Source of the DNA: Phytophthora quininea | Lineage: Eukaryota; Oomycota; Peronosporomycetes; Peronosporales; Peronosporaceae | Direction of reading: 5' to 3' | Length of the DNA: 64,000 nucleotides | Assembly (NCBI GenBank): GCA_011947345.1 | Contig: JAAVTG010001003.1 | Span: 1,488,001 to 1,552,000 of the forward strand | Shown: one piece after another, positions 9,082 through 23,059 of the stretch | Numbering within the stretch: the first letter of the stretch is position 1 | Layout of the letters: every line of letters begins with the position of its first letter | Position numbers and translations under genes: made by a program | Notes under the pieces: generated by a model | Told to the model about the DNA's origin: nothing | Database searches by the model: none | What the model saw: the letters and a program-made list of their open reading frames with translations, nothing else

Positions 9082-11694
9082 TTAACTAGTAGTAGATGAA
9101 GTCACTGCACTGGTTAGTGCTCTCAGGCTCCGGGGCTCTGGATCAGCGACAAACTCGTCGAGGAAAGTGAGCTCGTCGGCATCAACATTACGGGCATTGA
9201 AGAAGAGATGAACGAGCATTTCCACGGCGCGAAAGCGTCGAGTGCACGAACTTATGAGTCGAGGAGTTGCGTTCTCTTGCAGCGCTTGAGCAAGCAATAT
9301 TGAACACCTTCAGCGCAACGTCTTGAAGCAGCGGAAAACCGTCGAGGCCCGCCCAAAGTGAACCACCGAGATCCTGCCTTGGTCAAGCAGCTCCAGACAC
9401 CGCGAGCCCTGCAGTGACTTGATCATGGCACGGTAGCGCGAGGGCTCAACCAGCACGTCCGATTTGAACTCCGCACCGTGCCACTTAGACGAAATGAATG
9501 CCTCGACAGCCGAGGACGTTTCCACGTCCATCCCAGCGCCGTTGTAATGGGGATCCAGCATGTAGACTATCCCGTGGGCATCATCATAGGCGAAATCAAA
9601 TCTTTCTCCGTTGAGCTTCTTCAACAGCGAACGATCACTGGCGGTAACGTCCAGTGCATCGACTTGTCCAGGCAGCGAAAGAAACGTCTTGACAACATCT
9701 GAGGGGAGCGCAGAATTCTTCTCGAAGCGCTTTTGGTACACCACAATAGCCCTCAAAACACTGGCCGCTATCTTCAAATGCGCCAGGAAGTCCTTCGAAG
9801 CGACGAAAGCAAAGACCGACCGCCGCGCCATCTTCTGTTGCTTGCTCGGCGCGCCCAGGAAGTCCCGTCCCAAAACAATCTGGAGCGGGATAGCCTCCGA
9901 CGTCAACACGGTCTCAAAACAAGCAAGGATTGAACCCCAACGGGTGTCGCTCGGCATGACGAGTGCACAAACGTCCGTTGCGCTTTCCGATCGGGTCTGA
10001 CGCTGAAGTTCCTTCAGGGAGAGCCATACCTTCTGGTTCTTCTTGAAGAATGAGACAAGCTCCTAGTTTTTCGAAAGCAGCGTGTTGAGCCATGGTATAC
10101 CAGCGACTATGTCCTTCACGAGGAGATTCAGCACGTGAGAAACGCACCCGTGGACAAAGAGTTTTAGGCAGCGTTCCTGCAGGATGCGCCAAGCGCACTG
10201 ATTGTCGAAAGTATTGTCCGTCAAAACTGCGGTGTACTCGATGAAATCATCCTTCTTGATGATTCACTCAATGTCGTCAGCGAGATAATCAGCGTCATGG
10301 GAGTCACTTCCCGTGTAACGGGACTCGAGGAAAAAAGTCTTGCACCCCAAACAGACAACGTAGTTGATCACCGACAAGCCATTGACGTCCGTCCAAGCGT
10401 CAGACACCAGCGCGCACGGTTGTCGCGCTAATTCCATGTGTACACGATCCATAGAATCTTGGTAGCACGCGAAGAGAAGTGGCCCTCGACGAGCATGCCG
10501 GGATGGGATCTTGGCCGCAGGATTCAATACTTGCAAAGCCTCAAGTCACGAGGCATGGCTCGTCTTGTAGAAGGGCATACCGGTCGTGTAGACCCACATA
10601 GCGAACTTCTTGTCAAACAGCGCTTGCGTCGCACCAGGTACGGCAGTGGGAAAGTAGCTGGTGACGACACTTTGACGAGTTCGTTTTGAATACTTGAGGT
10701 TGAAGTGAGCCTTGGCCCTCTCCACATGGGTGAACCCTAAGGTGTGGATTCGCGCCTCGCACTTCAAGCAGTAGACAGTGTGGTGTGGAGATTTCTCCAA
10801 GATCCGTCAACGAACTGTCGCCTCCGCTATTGGCTGATAAAAGGCGTCGAGCTGGGCCAATGGCGACGCGAGGCGAAGGTTCAGTGAAGGTCGCTATCCC
10901 GAGGTGGTCGCTATTGCGAACCATCGCCTGGTCGTGAATCTTCGGATGGGTAGCTCCGACGGCGACGCTTGCGTTTCACTTGACATTTGTATAGATTCAT
11001 AGATAAGGGTAGGATTAGAAAGAGTAAGAGCCCGAGAGGGCGATACAAACAGAGCAGAATCTTTCCCCGACTTCCCAAGCGGCCAAGCGTCCTAGGTAAG
11101 CACCTTGCCCTGTGGTCGTGGGTTATGCCTGCCAGCGAACACAGACCTTCGTGAAGTGAGTGTTCGTTTGGTCAGGCCAAGAGTGAAGAGTGGTAATTAG
11201 AGTGTATTTTGGTTTGGCCCTATTAATAGGGGAGTGTTGGGCGAAAGAGCCCTTGTGTGTGGAGTGCGGGTCGCATTCCAACGTGACTTCCAGCCGGAGT
11301 TATACTCCGGCGCCCCCGTAAGAGAGTCCACGGGACTAGGCAACCTTCGTCTGCTGGTGCCACGGGGTTTTGAGTGTGAGAGAGTGTTTGGACGTACAGG
11401 CGAAGACTCGTGCCTGTAGCGTCGGTTTATATTTGCCTTCAGCGTAGACAGTGAGCGGAAGCCACACCGGCTCGGGCAGGGTCGGATCTGGTTCCTTCAG
11501 ATCACGCCCAACATTCGCCTGACAATCTGGAAGGTGTATTGTTGTGTGCGGAAGCTCGCTGCTGCCTTAGCGAAAGTTCAGTGGATTCCTACACCACAAC
11601 AGCGCCGTCCTCGTCGATGTCGACGTCGTGCCAAACAGGGTCACGAGGGCGACCAGGTTTCTTGGAGGTGGTAGTTGAGTCCATATCGGAATGA
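9082..11694 (-). pseudogene. hAT-family (BED finger, DUF659-type) transposase pseudogene
   Basis: Read from 11694 down. The N-terminus starts with a methionine and a basic GRPRDPVWHD motif, typical ahead of a BED finger. After an interruption at 10816-11601, the finger (CLKC, then HVERAKAH) resumes. The DUF659 region includes ALVSDAWTDVNG, FFLESRYTGSDSHDA and HGCVSHVLNL, followed by a DTRWGS motif and a C-terminal hAT region. From about 10800 to 9082 everything lies in one frame, broken only by in-frame stops: TGA at 10548-10546, TGA at 10266-10264, TAG at 10065-10063 and TGA at 9312-9310. The absence of frameshifts contrasts with the genes to the right. It is dead as written. The family assignment is firm, but the element's ends are not located. 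Confidence 0.88.
10816..11601. mobile_element. Candidate solo LTR inside the hAT gene
   Basis: About 786 bp separate the GRPRDPVWHD start of the hAT transposase from its BED finger. The insert can be framed as TGTCGCC... at 10816 to ...CACAACA at 11601, i.e. TG...CA ends as in LTRs. It is non-coding and includes a sharp inverted repeat (CCGGAGTTATACTCCGG near 11295). If five bases are removed as a target duplication, the hAT frame rejoins in phase, apart from one stop. However, the flanking five bases (GGCGC and GTTCG on the minus strand) do not match, so the target duplication is not supported. It could instead be a differently bounded insertion. Confidence 0.45.
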
Positions 11695-13130
11695 AAAGTG
11701 AGAGACTCGTCTGTCGTGGAGTCGATCTTCTCCCCAACCACTACGAACCACTCATTGAGTTTATATACGTTTCATTATACAATAATCCCCCAAACTGGCA
11801 AAAGTTTTGGTTTTCTGTAAGGAACGAAAATCCTAGTATACATAAATGAAGTATATAAAAACTCATAATCGACGGCTTGTAAATGGCTATAATCGTATTC
11901 TTCACAAATTGACCGACCATAAAGGGTTAGGGAAACAGCTGAATATTCACGGATTTTAGCCACCTTTCACCTTACTGACGATATTGGCTAAGACCGATGA
12001 ACAGGCGCGTTTCAACAGGAATACTACGCATCGCTATAAATATCATATTAAGACTGCTGTCCGGTATGCAAGCCGACTTACACTAAGAACCCCAAAGCGA
12101 ACTTTTATCGGATATGGACACGTGGAAACGTGAACACAGCTGAGGTTCTACGTCGTTGGCTTCCTGTTGTCCATGACAAAGATGACCCGTCACTGCCGCG
12201 AGCCATTACCTGTTCCACTTGCGCTCTCCACTGCAAGCTTTCAAGTGAGCCCCTGTTTTCCCGCAAAGGACACTACCGCCTGTGTTCCCGTTCAGCACCT
12301 TGGTGCGTTGGCAAGATCCTTTAAAGTAGAGTGTGTTTGGAGCCGGCGGCAAGTATCGATCACTGTATCCTCTGCTCCTTCGAGCACAACCAAAGTGCCA
12401 CCTGTTGGAAACCATTGGTTTCAGGCGGTTGGGAACTGCCTCGTGGGTTTCGATTACCATTAAAGGACACAAGGGATCCTAGGAAACAAACGTAAGCGAT
12501 AGCATGCATAATTGAATTCAGTTATCATTTTACCAACAGTCGCACAAAACTACACCACCATCTACAAAGGTGTCTGTTCGGTTCCTCATTGTATTACGAC
12601 TACGCAGATTTCCATCAACCTATCTTTCCTCCAAATAGCCTACGGAATTCGGGCTGCAAAAGACACTTCAGAGGCAGAACTTGTTTAGAAGTTGTTTAGA
12701 ATAACATTAAGGTAAGTGAAATGGAGGACTCTAGTGTAGCAACCAGTACTGACACTAGCTCAAGAGAAGAGCTGCGATGCCCAGCAGTCATGAGGATGGA
12801 CTTGATCGAATATTATGTAGCTTGGTGTCGTTGTGCTAGAAGATGGAGAAAAACTACGTGTGCCACCTTCACATGCAGACGAGAACAGGTCATAAAATTA
12901 GTCGTAGGACTATACAACTATGCGTGCTAACTTTTAATTCATTTTGGTTTTACTTTCTAACCCCTTCTCCTTCCGCTTCTACTCAGTTACATTCCTAATG
13001 ATTAATGGAAAGCTATTTGACGACCCCACCGCATTTTGACATACCTAACACAAACACAAAGAAAAATATGAAATGTGGGAGCGTGCTATGCTTGGTAATA
13101 AACTTTTAAACCCTATTATCCAATGAATAG
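11695..13130. other. AT-rich region without recognised genes
   Basis: Short open frames exist (for example 12130-12324 and 12721-12930) but show no motif I recognise, no codon bias and no conserved continuation. The region probably belongs to the hAT element or to older transposon debris lying between the two gypsy pieces. Confidence 0.55.
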
Positions 13131-13138
13131 ACCCCTAT

Positions 13139-13620
13139 TTTCATTATCCCACCCAAAGCACATGTAGCACCCTGGATTTTGCGAACCCTGTGTACAACAC
13201 GGAATGGAGTTTTGCACTTCGACTTTCTCTTAATGGGAGACAGTTTTGGAGACGCCAAGTTCATTTTAGTTCTAAAGGATCGCGCTACTCGTCTTTGTGA
13301 GCTAGTGCTTGCCGACACCCCAGATAACACTGTGACAGTGGAGGCTCTACTCGCCTGGAACGCTAGGTTTGGACTACCTCCTATCTAGGTGAGCGATTAG
13401 GGAGCATTTCAAGAATGCAGCGATGCAAGAACTGTCGCAACGTCTGATATCGAACCATCAATGCTTTTCTTTAGGGTCATCTTGCTGGTGCTGGAGCTCC
13501 TCTCTGGTTTGCTGTGACTGTGATCATGAATTTGTAAATGAACCAGGCTCATGCACATGCAAAAGACCTTAATACTTCAATGTTTAGTTTGATGGCGATC
13601 AAGAGTGTGTGCTAGTTCAA
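13139..13620 (+). mobile_element. Ty3/gypsy integrase core fragment
   Basis: The frame from about 13145 to 13388 encodes the start of a gypsy integrase core: TTRNGVLHFDFL, MGDSFGDAKFILVLKD and VEALLAWNARFGLPP. Here the DF and later acidic positions correspond to the DDE fold. An in-frame stop follows, then a shifted frame with HFKNAAMQELSQRLISNHQ, the usual SDxGxHF region. It is the natural continuation of the pol relic that stops near 8800, on the same strand, which argues that both come from one element split by a later insertion. Further 3' sequence is unrecognisable. Confidence 0.8.
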
Positions 13621-14019
13621 CTAAAACTGCAAATTTAAACGACAATGGCAAGTTGCTTAGCTTATAGAATTGCAATAGCAAACGGCGCGCTTCTGGTGAT
13701 TGCTGCATTACAGCAATGTATGACATTTATTGCAGTAACTGCATGCACAGAACAATCGTTGTCAATCGATTGTTTCCGACGTCTGTGGAAGACCTAAAGT
13801 TATTGTCAAAATTATATCGGACTGGTAGCAACACTACGGTCAGTATTTGTCAGGAGTGAAGGTTTGGTAGCGAATGAAATGTAAACTAAATTCGTGGGGT
13901 TCCTTGCGGTTTATCACACTCGAAACCTGGACTAATTATAAACTAAATATATCAGTAACATCTAAATAACATGTCTCAATTTTAATTGTGTTTTGAGACA
14001 CGTGCACAAATTCTCCGCC
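13621..14019. other. Intergenic, upstream of the Rab gene
   Basis: No gene seen. The left part is probably decayed gypsy 3' sequence. The last 150 bp, AT-rich and ending in a short CT-rich stretch before the ATG, should hold the Rab promoter. Confidence 0.5.
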
Positions 14020-14999
<980 letters not shown>

Positions 15000-15191
15000 T
15001 CCAAGTCGAACCATTTGCTTCTCCTACCGCCGTCTTCTCTTGTTTTATCTCGAAAGGACTGATTGTCAGCAACAGTAGGACCAGGCAGCCACCGGAAATA
15101 CGATAAGCTATCATACACAACCACCATCTTATTGCTTTACCAGGCAGATCATTTCATCTTCGTCACAAGTCTCAGTTCAACTAAAATGTAG

Positions 15192-16755
<1,564 letters not shown>

Positions 16756-16832
16756 AGCTTTTAGCGGTACGCAATCGATCACATTTTCCAATTGACTTTC
16801 TTTTGACTTCCAAAACAAAACCTTATGCTGCT

Positions 16833-19800
16833 CTACGAGTGCAACTTCACTTGGCCGATGACGTCCTTAACCAAAACTGACATCGTGGAGACCTTCTCGA
16901 ACTCTTCGCCACTTGGTGGGATCATGGCCAAGCATTTGAGGAGAAGATAATGCGTCGAAGTCAGCGACGGTGTGCTGTCGAGCTTTTCCACCATGGGGTC
17001 TGCTACGAGGGGTGGCAGGGTGTCGCTAATCACCCACAAAAACACGTCTGCTGGCAACATACTCATGACAACGGCGTACTCCGCTTCAGCCTTCATCCGC
17101 TGCAAGATGAGAGACAGTCGAGCGCGCGCAATCGAGCCCAGCTTCAGGACCATGCTCTCAGGAGACTGCATCTTTTCAATGGCTAGATCTGCTCTCTCAT
17201 CTCGCCCCGATTGGTACAGGAACAACACATACTCTTCACGAATCACGTCTAGTGGCAGTCCAAACGCATCGGCAAGAGCGAACCCTAGAGTTTCATCGTG
17301 TCTAAGAAGCTCTTTGAGGAACCTCGTGCGATCTCGTCTGATCGCTGCCAGCTCTTCTTCGCTTGACATGGCAATTGGTTGCATTAACACAAAGCTGTCT
17401 GGTCGGCACAAATGGCGCCCATTGTTTGAGAACAATTTCACGATCGAGATTGGCGTCACAGTCGCCGCGAACGAGTCGAGGAGCATGACCAGACTGATGT
17501 GATCTGCAATCTGTGGCACCGAAACCAGGTCCAACTTGAAGCTTTTCAAGGCCTGCATCAATGCCGATGTATCGTACGAAGGAGGCCACCGTTGCTGAAA
17601 GGCCAAGCGGAGGTCTTTCACGCGGCAACGCCACCTGGCAGTTTGAGTCAAGCTCTCCATCTTAAAGGCAGCAAAAGTAAGTACATCCCCATCCTCATCG
17701 TCGTCCTCGTCACCTTCCGACTCACCACTTGCACTGTCGTCATCATACATGCTATCATCTGGGTTGTATACCTTTGACATTGAAACTCTTCACGGTCGTT
17801 GATAACGTCACGAGTAAGCTTTGGATGATGCTGAAAAAGCGGCGAGCCACTTGCGGTTGGAGACCTCGTTGGGGCTTCTTGCCAGCAGCGCTTCCTCCCA
17901 GAAGGTAATGAGAGTGACAACATGGACTCGAATGTATTTCTCCCAGATGTAAGCGGCCATAGCTGCTTTCATTTGAGCCGCCTCGATGCAGTCCATTTCC
18001 TGCAATGCATCTTCTAGTTGACGCATATCAGAGCGGTCGGCATTCCAAGCAGCACAAAGAATCCCCACGCGGAAACAGCAAAGCGTGTCTTTGTCGGAGA
18101 ATTGCGGATACGAACGCAGCACAGCCGCCCAATCTTTCATCTGCGCTGCTTTCCGGCAGTTCTCCATCGTCGCTACCCAACCATCTGCGCCATCATCATG
18201 TGGCCTCTGTTCAGCTCGATCTTTAGGCAGCCGAACAGCATCGTCTTCCTCGCCAGCCTCGTGGCCATCGTTGATTTGCATCAAAGCCAGACTTCGCATG
18301 ATATCGTCTACGTGCTCTACCGCATCGACAGATAAGCGCCCTACTTTACCCAGCCGCAACGATAAATGCACTGTTTGGCAATACAGTCCTGCAGAATATG
18401 CCAGCGCATGCCACTCCCAGCACTGCTGTATCTTCCGAGCGTGTCTTCTTCAGCATGCTTGGCTGATTGGATCTCCCCCATTTGCAGTGCTCGCACAACA
18501 CAAACGCGCGGAACAGTTTGGGTGTTTTCCAGCAGGACGAGAAGATCTCCTCGAGAGGCTTCGAACAGCCACAAAGACGACGTAGATACCTCTCTGTCGA
18601 CACAAACGTGGAGGTATCCTCGTCCTCTTCTTGTTGGATAGCTATCTCTGTATCTGTGATGACGAAATATGGCTGTAGCCATCGCTGAAGAGACGACGAC
18701 AACGAAGGAGGAGGCAGAGCGAGAACTGCTCCAAGCGGGAGTGAGAAATACCACTCAATAAATAGTTTTGTAAGAACGTCTTCAGTCAAAAAGACGGCGG
18801 AATGCAGTTGTTGAAGCTCCTGAACTGCGAATACGCTCGACAGCACTGGTGCAAGAATGAACGTGAATAAACAATCTCTCTGGGCAGCAGTTGAGAATTT
18901 CCGAAAGACTGGAGTCTTGAGTACTCGAAAAGCCTCGCGTAAAAACTCCTCTTTCGTCTCAGCCACTTCAAACAGAGACAAGATGTCGCGCCGCCGAGGT
19001 AAATCCGGATCGCTGAACGGCATCGAAAAGAATTCCATAAACTCCCACGCAGTGAGGTGACTGGCACTATCAATTGCTCTGCGCGTCCGTACACATGACT
19101 CGTCATCTAATGCGAGACCAGCACGACGAAAGAGCTCCAACCACGGTAAGATGCGCGGCATTGGACCAGACTGCTGCTCCTTTGCGTTAGACTGAGAAAT
19201 AATATCCCCAGTGGAGATTTCCACTGCTGACAACAACATACGTTTGCCTCGTTCGAATTCCTAATAAATAAATGAAAGAAAGAAATTAGATCAAACACGG
19301 GGATAGAAAAAAACGTTGCCTTACTGCTTGAAAACCAATAAACGATGACACGAGTCGATGTTGCCAAAGCATCTTCCATTGAAGCGACAGCTCAGCCCCA
19401 GTTGGAGTTCTAGAGGCCAGTCCATTCTTCAACACCTTCAAAAATCCGTGTTAGTATGAGGGATGTCAAGACTACAGAAAATACAATAAGTTCTTACTAG
19501 TTGTAGCTTTTCCAGTGCCCTGAGGAGAAACGTTGCGTTCAGTAATGCCATATCTGCATTGAGCAGTACGTCTAGTAGCGTCTGAAGCGTTGTCGATGAA
19601 GCCAAGGTGCCAATGTCTTCCAACAGCGGATCAAGTGCATCTTGCTCGAGCGTACGAGCTGCATCAGCTCGTTTCTTCTTTACAAATGCTTGGAGACCGC
19701 CGATGATTTGATGCAGCAAGAAGTTTTCCTCTTGCAGCTTATTTTGGGTAAAATATTTCATCAATATCGACGCGTTGGGCAGCCCTGGTTTCAACTCGAT

Positions 19801-21236
19801 CACTTCAGAAACATTCTCGTTAGATCTGGACAAGACAACACATTTGGTTCTTCTTGACACGGGATCGAAGAGCGTGAAAAGTTTCGCGCTGTCACCCACA
19901 GCAAAGCTGAACACCCTTGGACCGTATTGGGCACGCCATACTTCTACAATGCCACGCTGAGCCGAATAAATAACCAGATAGAGCCCAGGCGGTCGACGTG
20001 CACCTTCGCTGCCTTGCATCCAGCCGCACTGGGCGTTCCGATATCCTTTCCACATCCGGATCACAATCATTCGAGAAGTGTCCACAAGCAGAATCCGACC
20101 AAGTGTGTCCGCCACTGCTGCTAAACGTCCTGTCGGACTTAAAACCAACACGCGGCTACGCCGCCGATCATCTTCGTAGATTGCACGCGAACTGCCGACC
20201 GGAGCTGCTACATGCTCCGCTGCAGCGTCAATAGTGCCAGTACCAAGTTGCGTGTACTCTACATCCTGTTCACCTTCACCAGGAGGACCCTGTGCACCAT
20301 GTCCCCACCCCCAACTCTTTGCAAAGTTCCACACAGCTCCAGCCGCTCTCGATGCAATAGCAGTAGCGATATGCGCCAAGTGGATGATCGAGTTCTGGTC
20401 GTTTCCTGCCTGATAGAACGCGAGGAAGGGCGCAGACCCTGCGCTCACAATGGTGTACACCCCAAGTCGCGAGTGACACTGGAAGATCGTCGGGCGGACT
20501 GGTCCGCACGGGATTGCAGCTACAATGTCGTTCTGGCTTTGGAGACAATATTTCCTAAACTTACTGGCTTGAGCAGGACCAAATACTGCCGAGTTCATCT
20601 TGGCCGCCAGCTCGGAGATCTGGATGATCGCTACCGTCGAGTCGGCGTACAGCACCCAGAACTCTCCTTCCATGTCGGGTTCTCCCGACAGCAGCACACT
20701 GGCTCGTCTAGGAGCCATGATGGTCGACGCGTTCCTGTTCACGTCCAGCTTGAGCACTGCAGCGCCATGTAGTTTCTACGATAATAATAATAAGTAAGTA
20801 AATAAATAAATCACCATATAACATATAAATAAATAGTTTTAACCTGTTCGAAGAAGAGTTTCCCCATTCGGTTGAAGATCCGCAGCACGCCGGATGTGTA
20901 CCCCACGGCGAAGAGCTCTCGGTCCAGCCACTTGACGTCTGCGATGGCTTCTCCCTCCTCCAGGTGGAGTGCTTCAGCGTCTACGAGCAGACTCAGCGGC
21001 GTTGCTGCATCAGCCGCCCCTTCCACGTCCTCCTGCAGCCCCGCAGTGTAAATCTGCTGCTGGAAGCCCACGAGGACGGTCAGGTCCTCGGCCACGTCCG
21101 TCTTGACGCGAGGGTCCTCGTAGAGGGAGACGAGGGCGTCTGCGTCTTGCAGAGCGGAGCTGTCCAGACGTAGAGCCACCGCCAGCGCGTCCGACGCCTC
21201 GTCCGCAGGCGACGGAGCTGCCATTCTCAACACCAT
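16833..21236 (-). CDS. RAB3GAP2: Rab3 GTPase-activating protein non-catalytic subunit (RAB3GAP2)
   Basis: With RAB3GAP1 this subunit acts as a Rab3 GAP and Rab18 exchange factor in animals. Exons: 21236-20844, 20775-19498, 19435-19325 and 19260-16833, all in phase 0. The N-terminal domain contains the diagnostic GRLAAVADTLGRILLVDTSR followed by RMWKGYRNAQCGW. The long C-terminal part matches the helical RAB3GAP2 C region (RWHILQD, LARSPNE, HPKLTRDVINDRE) and ends after an acidic DDDD/EDDDEDGD segment and a further helical tail. In the last exon several frame changes fall at short runs (about 18475, 18373, 17834 and 17781) and are best read as assembly errors, so this is one gene of roughly 1,400 codons. 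The start could be ATG 21236 or 21224. Confidence 0.86.
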
Positions 21237-21943
21237 TTTTATTTGCAGAGCTTTTCTTTCGTGCTCAAATGGGTACAATAGCGTTTTACCTTTGTATGGG
21301 ATAAAGTATGAGTGATGTATTGAAATGACGGTAGCATCGCTTCAACTTAAGGAATCTTGCTGGAAGAACGACCGAATGCCTTTCGTTGCCGTCAATAGTA
21401 CTCGAACCGGTTGTGCTGTTTGCTCCTTCGACCGATGACTTCGATCAAGTTTGGATCGTTCCAAGCTGCCGTAGCCAACCTATGCGCGCGGCTCGTCGGA
21501 CAGGGTTTATCCTCTAACAGCGAAAAAGAATAGCTACGCCTCGCTCAACTATTCGGCGACGAATATCCACTCGAGGAAGGCAGGACGATCTCCAGAAAGA
21601 AGACAAAACGCCGCTTTACCGTTGTGGGGAACAGTGGAGACTCCATTACCTGTCCCTTGGAGAGTTTCCACCATCGCCACGACGCTCAACCTCGCGAACA
21701 CGCAGCGAGTACTGAACCCCGCCAAAACCGATTCACACGGATAAAGTATACGTAACGGACAGCTTCAACTTGGCAGAGTCTCGAGTGACAACCTTCGATG
21801 CAGCCAGTCATCGAAGCTGTCCATGGAACCCAAGTCTCCTCGCGGGAGGTTGCAATCCACTGGATGCGGAGGGCGAACCGCACGTGCGGTGAATGTCCGA
21901 CGTACACTTCTCCATTGGAGCGCTGCCGGGCAAGACGACGAAC
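21237..21943. other. Intergenic between divergent genes
   Basis: No gene recognised. RAB3GAP2 leaves to the left and a membrane-protein gene to the right, so both promoters should lie here. Open frames on the minus strand near 21690-22150 are antisense shadows of the next gene. Confidence 0.6.
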
Positions 21944-22962
21944 ATGAGATCGCTCCTGCTGGCCGTGACTGCGATGGTGGTCGCTCTGCTCTTCTTCCCA
22001 ATTCAGGCGGTGGATGCAGGCGACGACTCCTTTGACCAGCCGCAGCAGATGCAACAAACCCTCCGACGGCTTGCAGCGTCGATGGACGATAGCAGCAGTG
22101 CCAGCACCAATGGCAGCATGACGCCCGTCCAGAAGCAGCGGAGCAGCAGCGACGCAACGATTCAGCCCAATACGACCGACAGCTCGAGCAACGGGGTATC
22201 GAGCACCACCATCATCATCATCGCTGCGGGGTTTGCCGTCACGACCAGTCTCGCAATCCTGCTAGCAGTCGTACGGCGGAACCGCCGAAAGCAGGAGGCC
22301 ACGACGAACAATGAGGCACCTCCGGGCCCTCCGTCGAACCACCCTCGACTCAAAGGCATCGACACGCACGTGGCTGTACTGGGCGACGATGCCGACTATC
22401 GTAAGAAGCGCGAACTCTCTCAACTGGAGTCGGATGCCTGCAACTCGTGGGCCGAGGCCAGCGCGGCGACCAGTTCCTACAGCATTGCGCCACTGAGCAG
22501 TCGACACAGAATCCCAGCAAGACCCGTGTGCATTTACACGCCTGCCCGAGTGTATGACCCAGAAGCAAGCATCGCAGCAAGCGAGCTCAGCTCCCACACG
22601 GACGACTACTCGATCGGAATGCTCGAGTCCCCGTCTCCACCGAGTACAGCTTTGGCTCCGAGGAGGACGACGTCTTCCCGTCGTCACCCTGGGACGAAGT
22701 CGATTCGTACCGGAGTCTGGATTCGACTTTCTTGTCGACGACCTCCTCCGACGTCTTCGAATCGAATCGAAGTCGCAGTGGCAATGCATGGAAGCAAGTG
22801 CACCGCCCGTCAAGAACCCCGTCCATCAGCTCGACGATGCAACCAGCACCTTCCGGCGTCCTCTTTGTGCGCCAAATGAATCCACACAACATGGGACGGA
22901 TGCATCTAGACCCACGTGGTCGTGGTCGCGGCCATCGGATGCGCTTCGACGTCGAAGTTTGA
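21944..22962 (+). CDS. Type I membrane protein, Ser-rich, unknown function
   Basis: The protein starts with a strong signal peptide (MRSLLLAVTAMVVALLFF, then IQAVDA). A short Ser/Thr/Gln-rich ectodomain follows, then one membrane segment (STTIIIIAAGFAVTTSLAIL), a basic stop-transfer (VRRNRRKQ) and a long polar cytoplasmic tail ending in Arg/Gly-rich sequence (DPRGRGRGHRMRFDVEV). A frame break lies at CCCC 22629-22632. Adding one C joins the two halves through an acidic EEDDVFPSSPWDEVDSY segment. An in-frame upstream ATG at 21893 would bury the signal peptide and is less likely. RRLAA soon after the signal is not an RxLR motif, and there is no dEER. I do not recognise a family. Confidence 0.7.
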
Positions 22963-23059
22963 GCTTCAGAAGATGTTCTCAACTTTGTGCCAAGCAATGC
23001 CCAAGCATGCCAACGTTATTTATCGTCGTCGGTAGTTATAATCACCCAAGTTGCTGTCT

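Noticed and set aside
9478..10000. Plus-strand open frames opposite the hAT transposase
   Set aside because: Antisense shadows. Minus-strand translation gives clear hAT motifs and these give none.
12130..12930. Short open frames in the AT-rich region
   Set aside because: Under 100 codons, no recognisable motifs, located inside transposon debris.
21944..22962. RxLR effector candidate
   Set aside because: RRLAA after the signal peptide does not fit RxLR, no dEER motif follows, and the protein has a membrane helix with a basic anchor.
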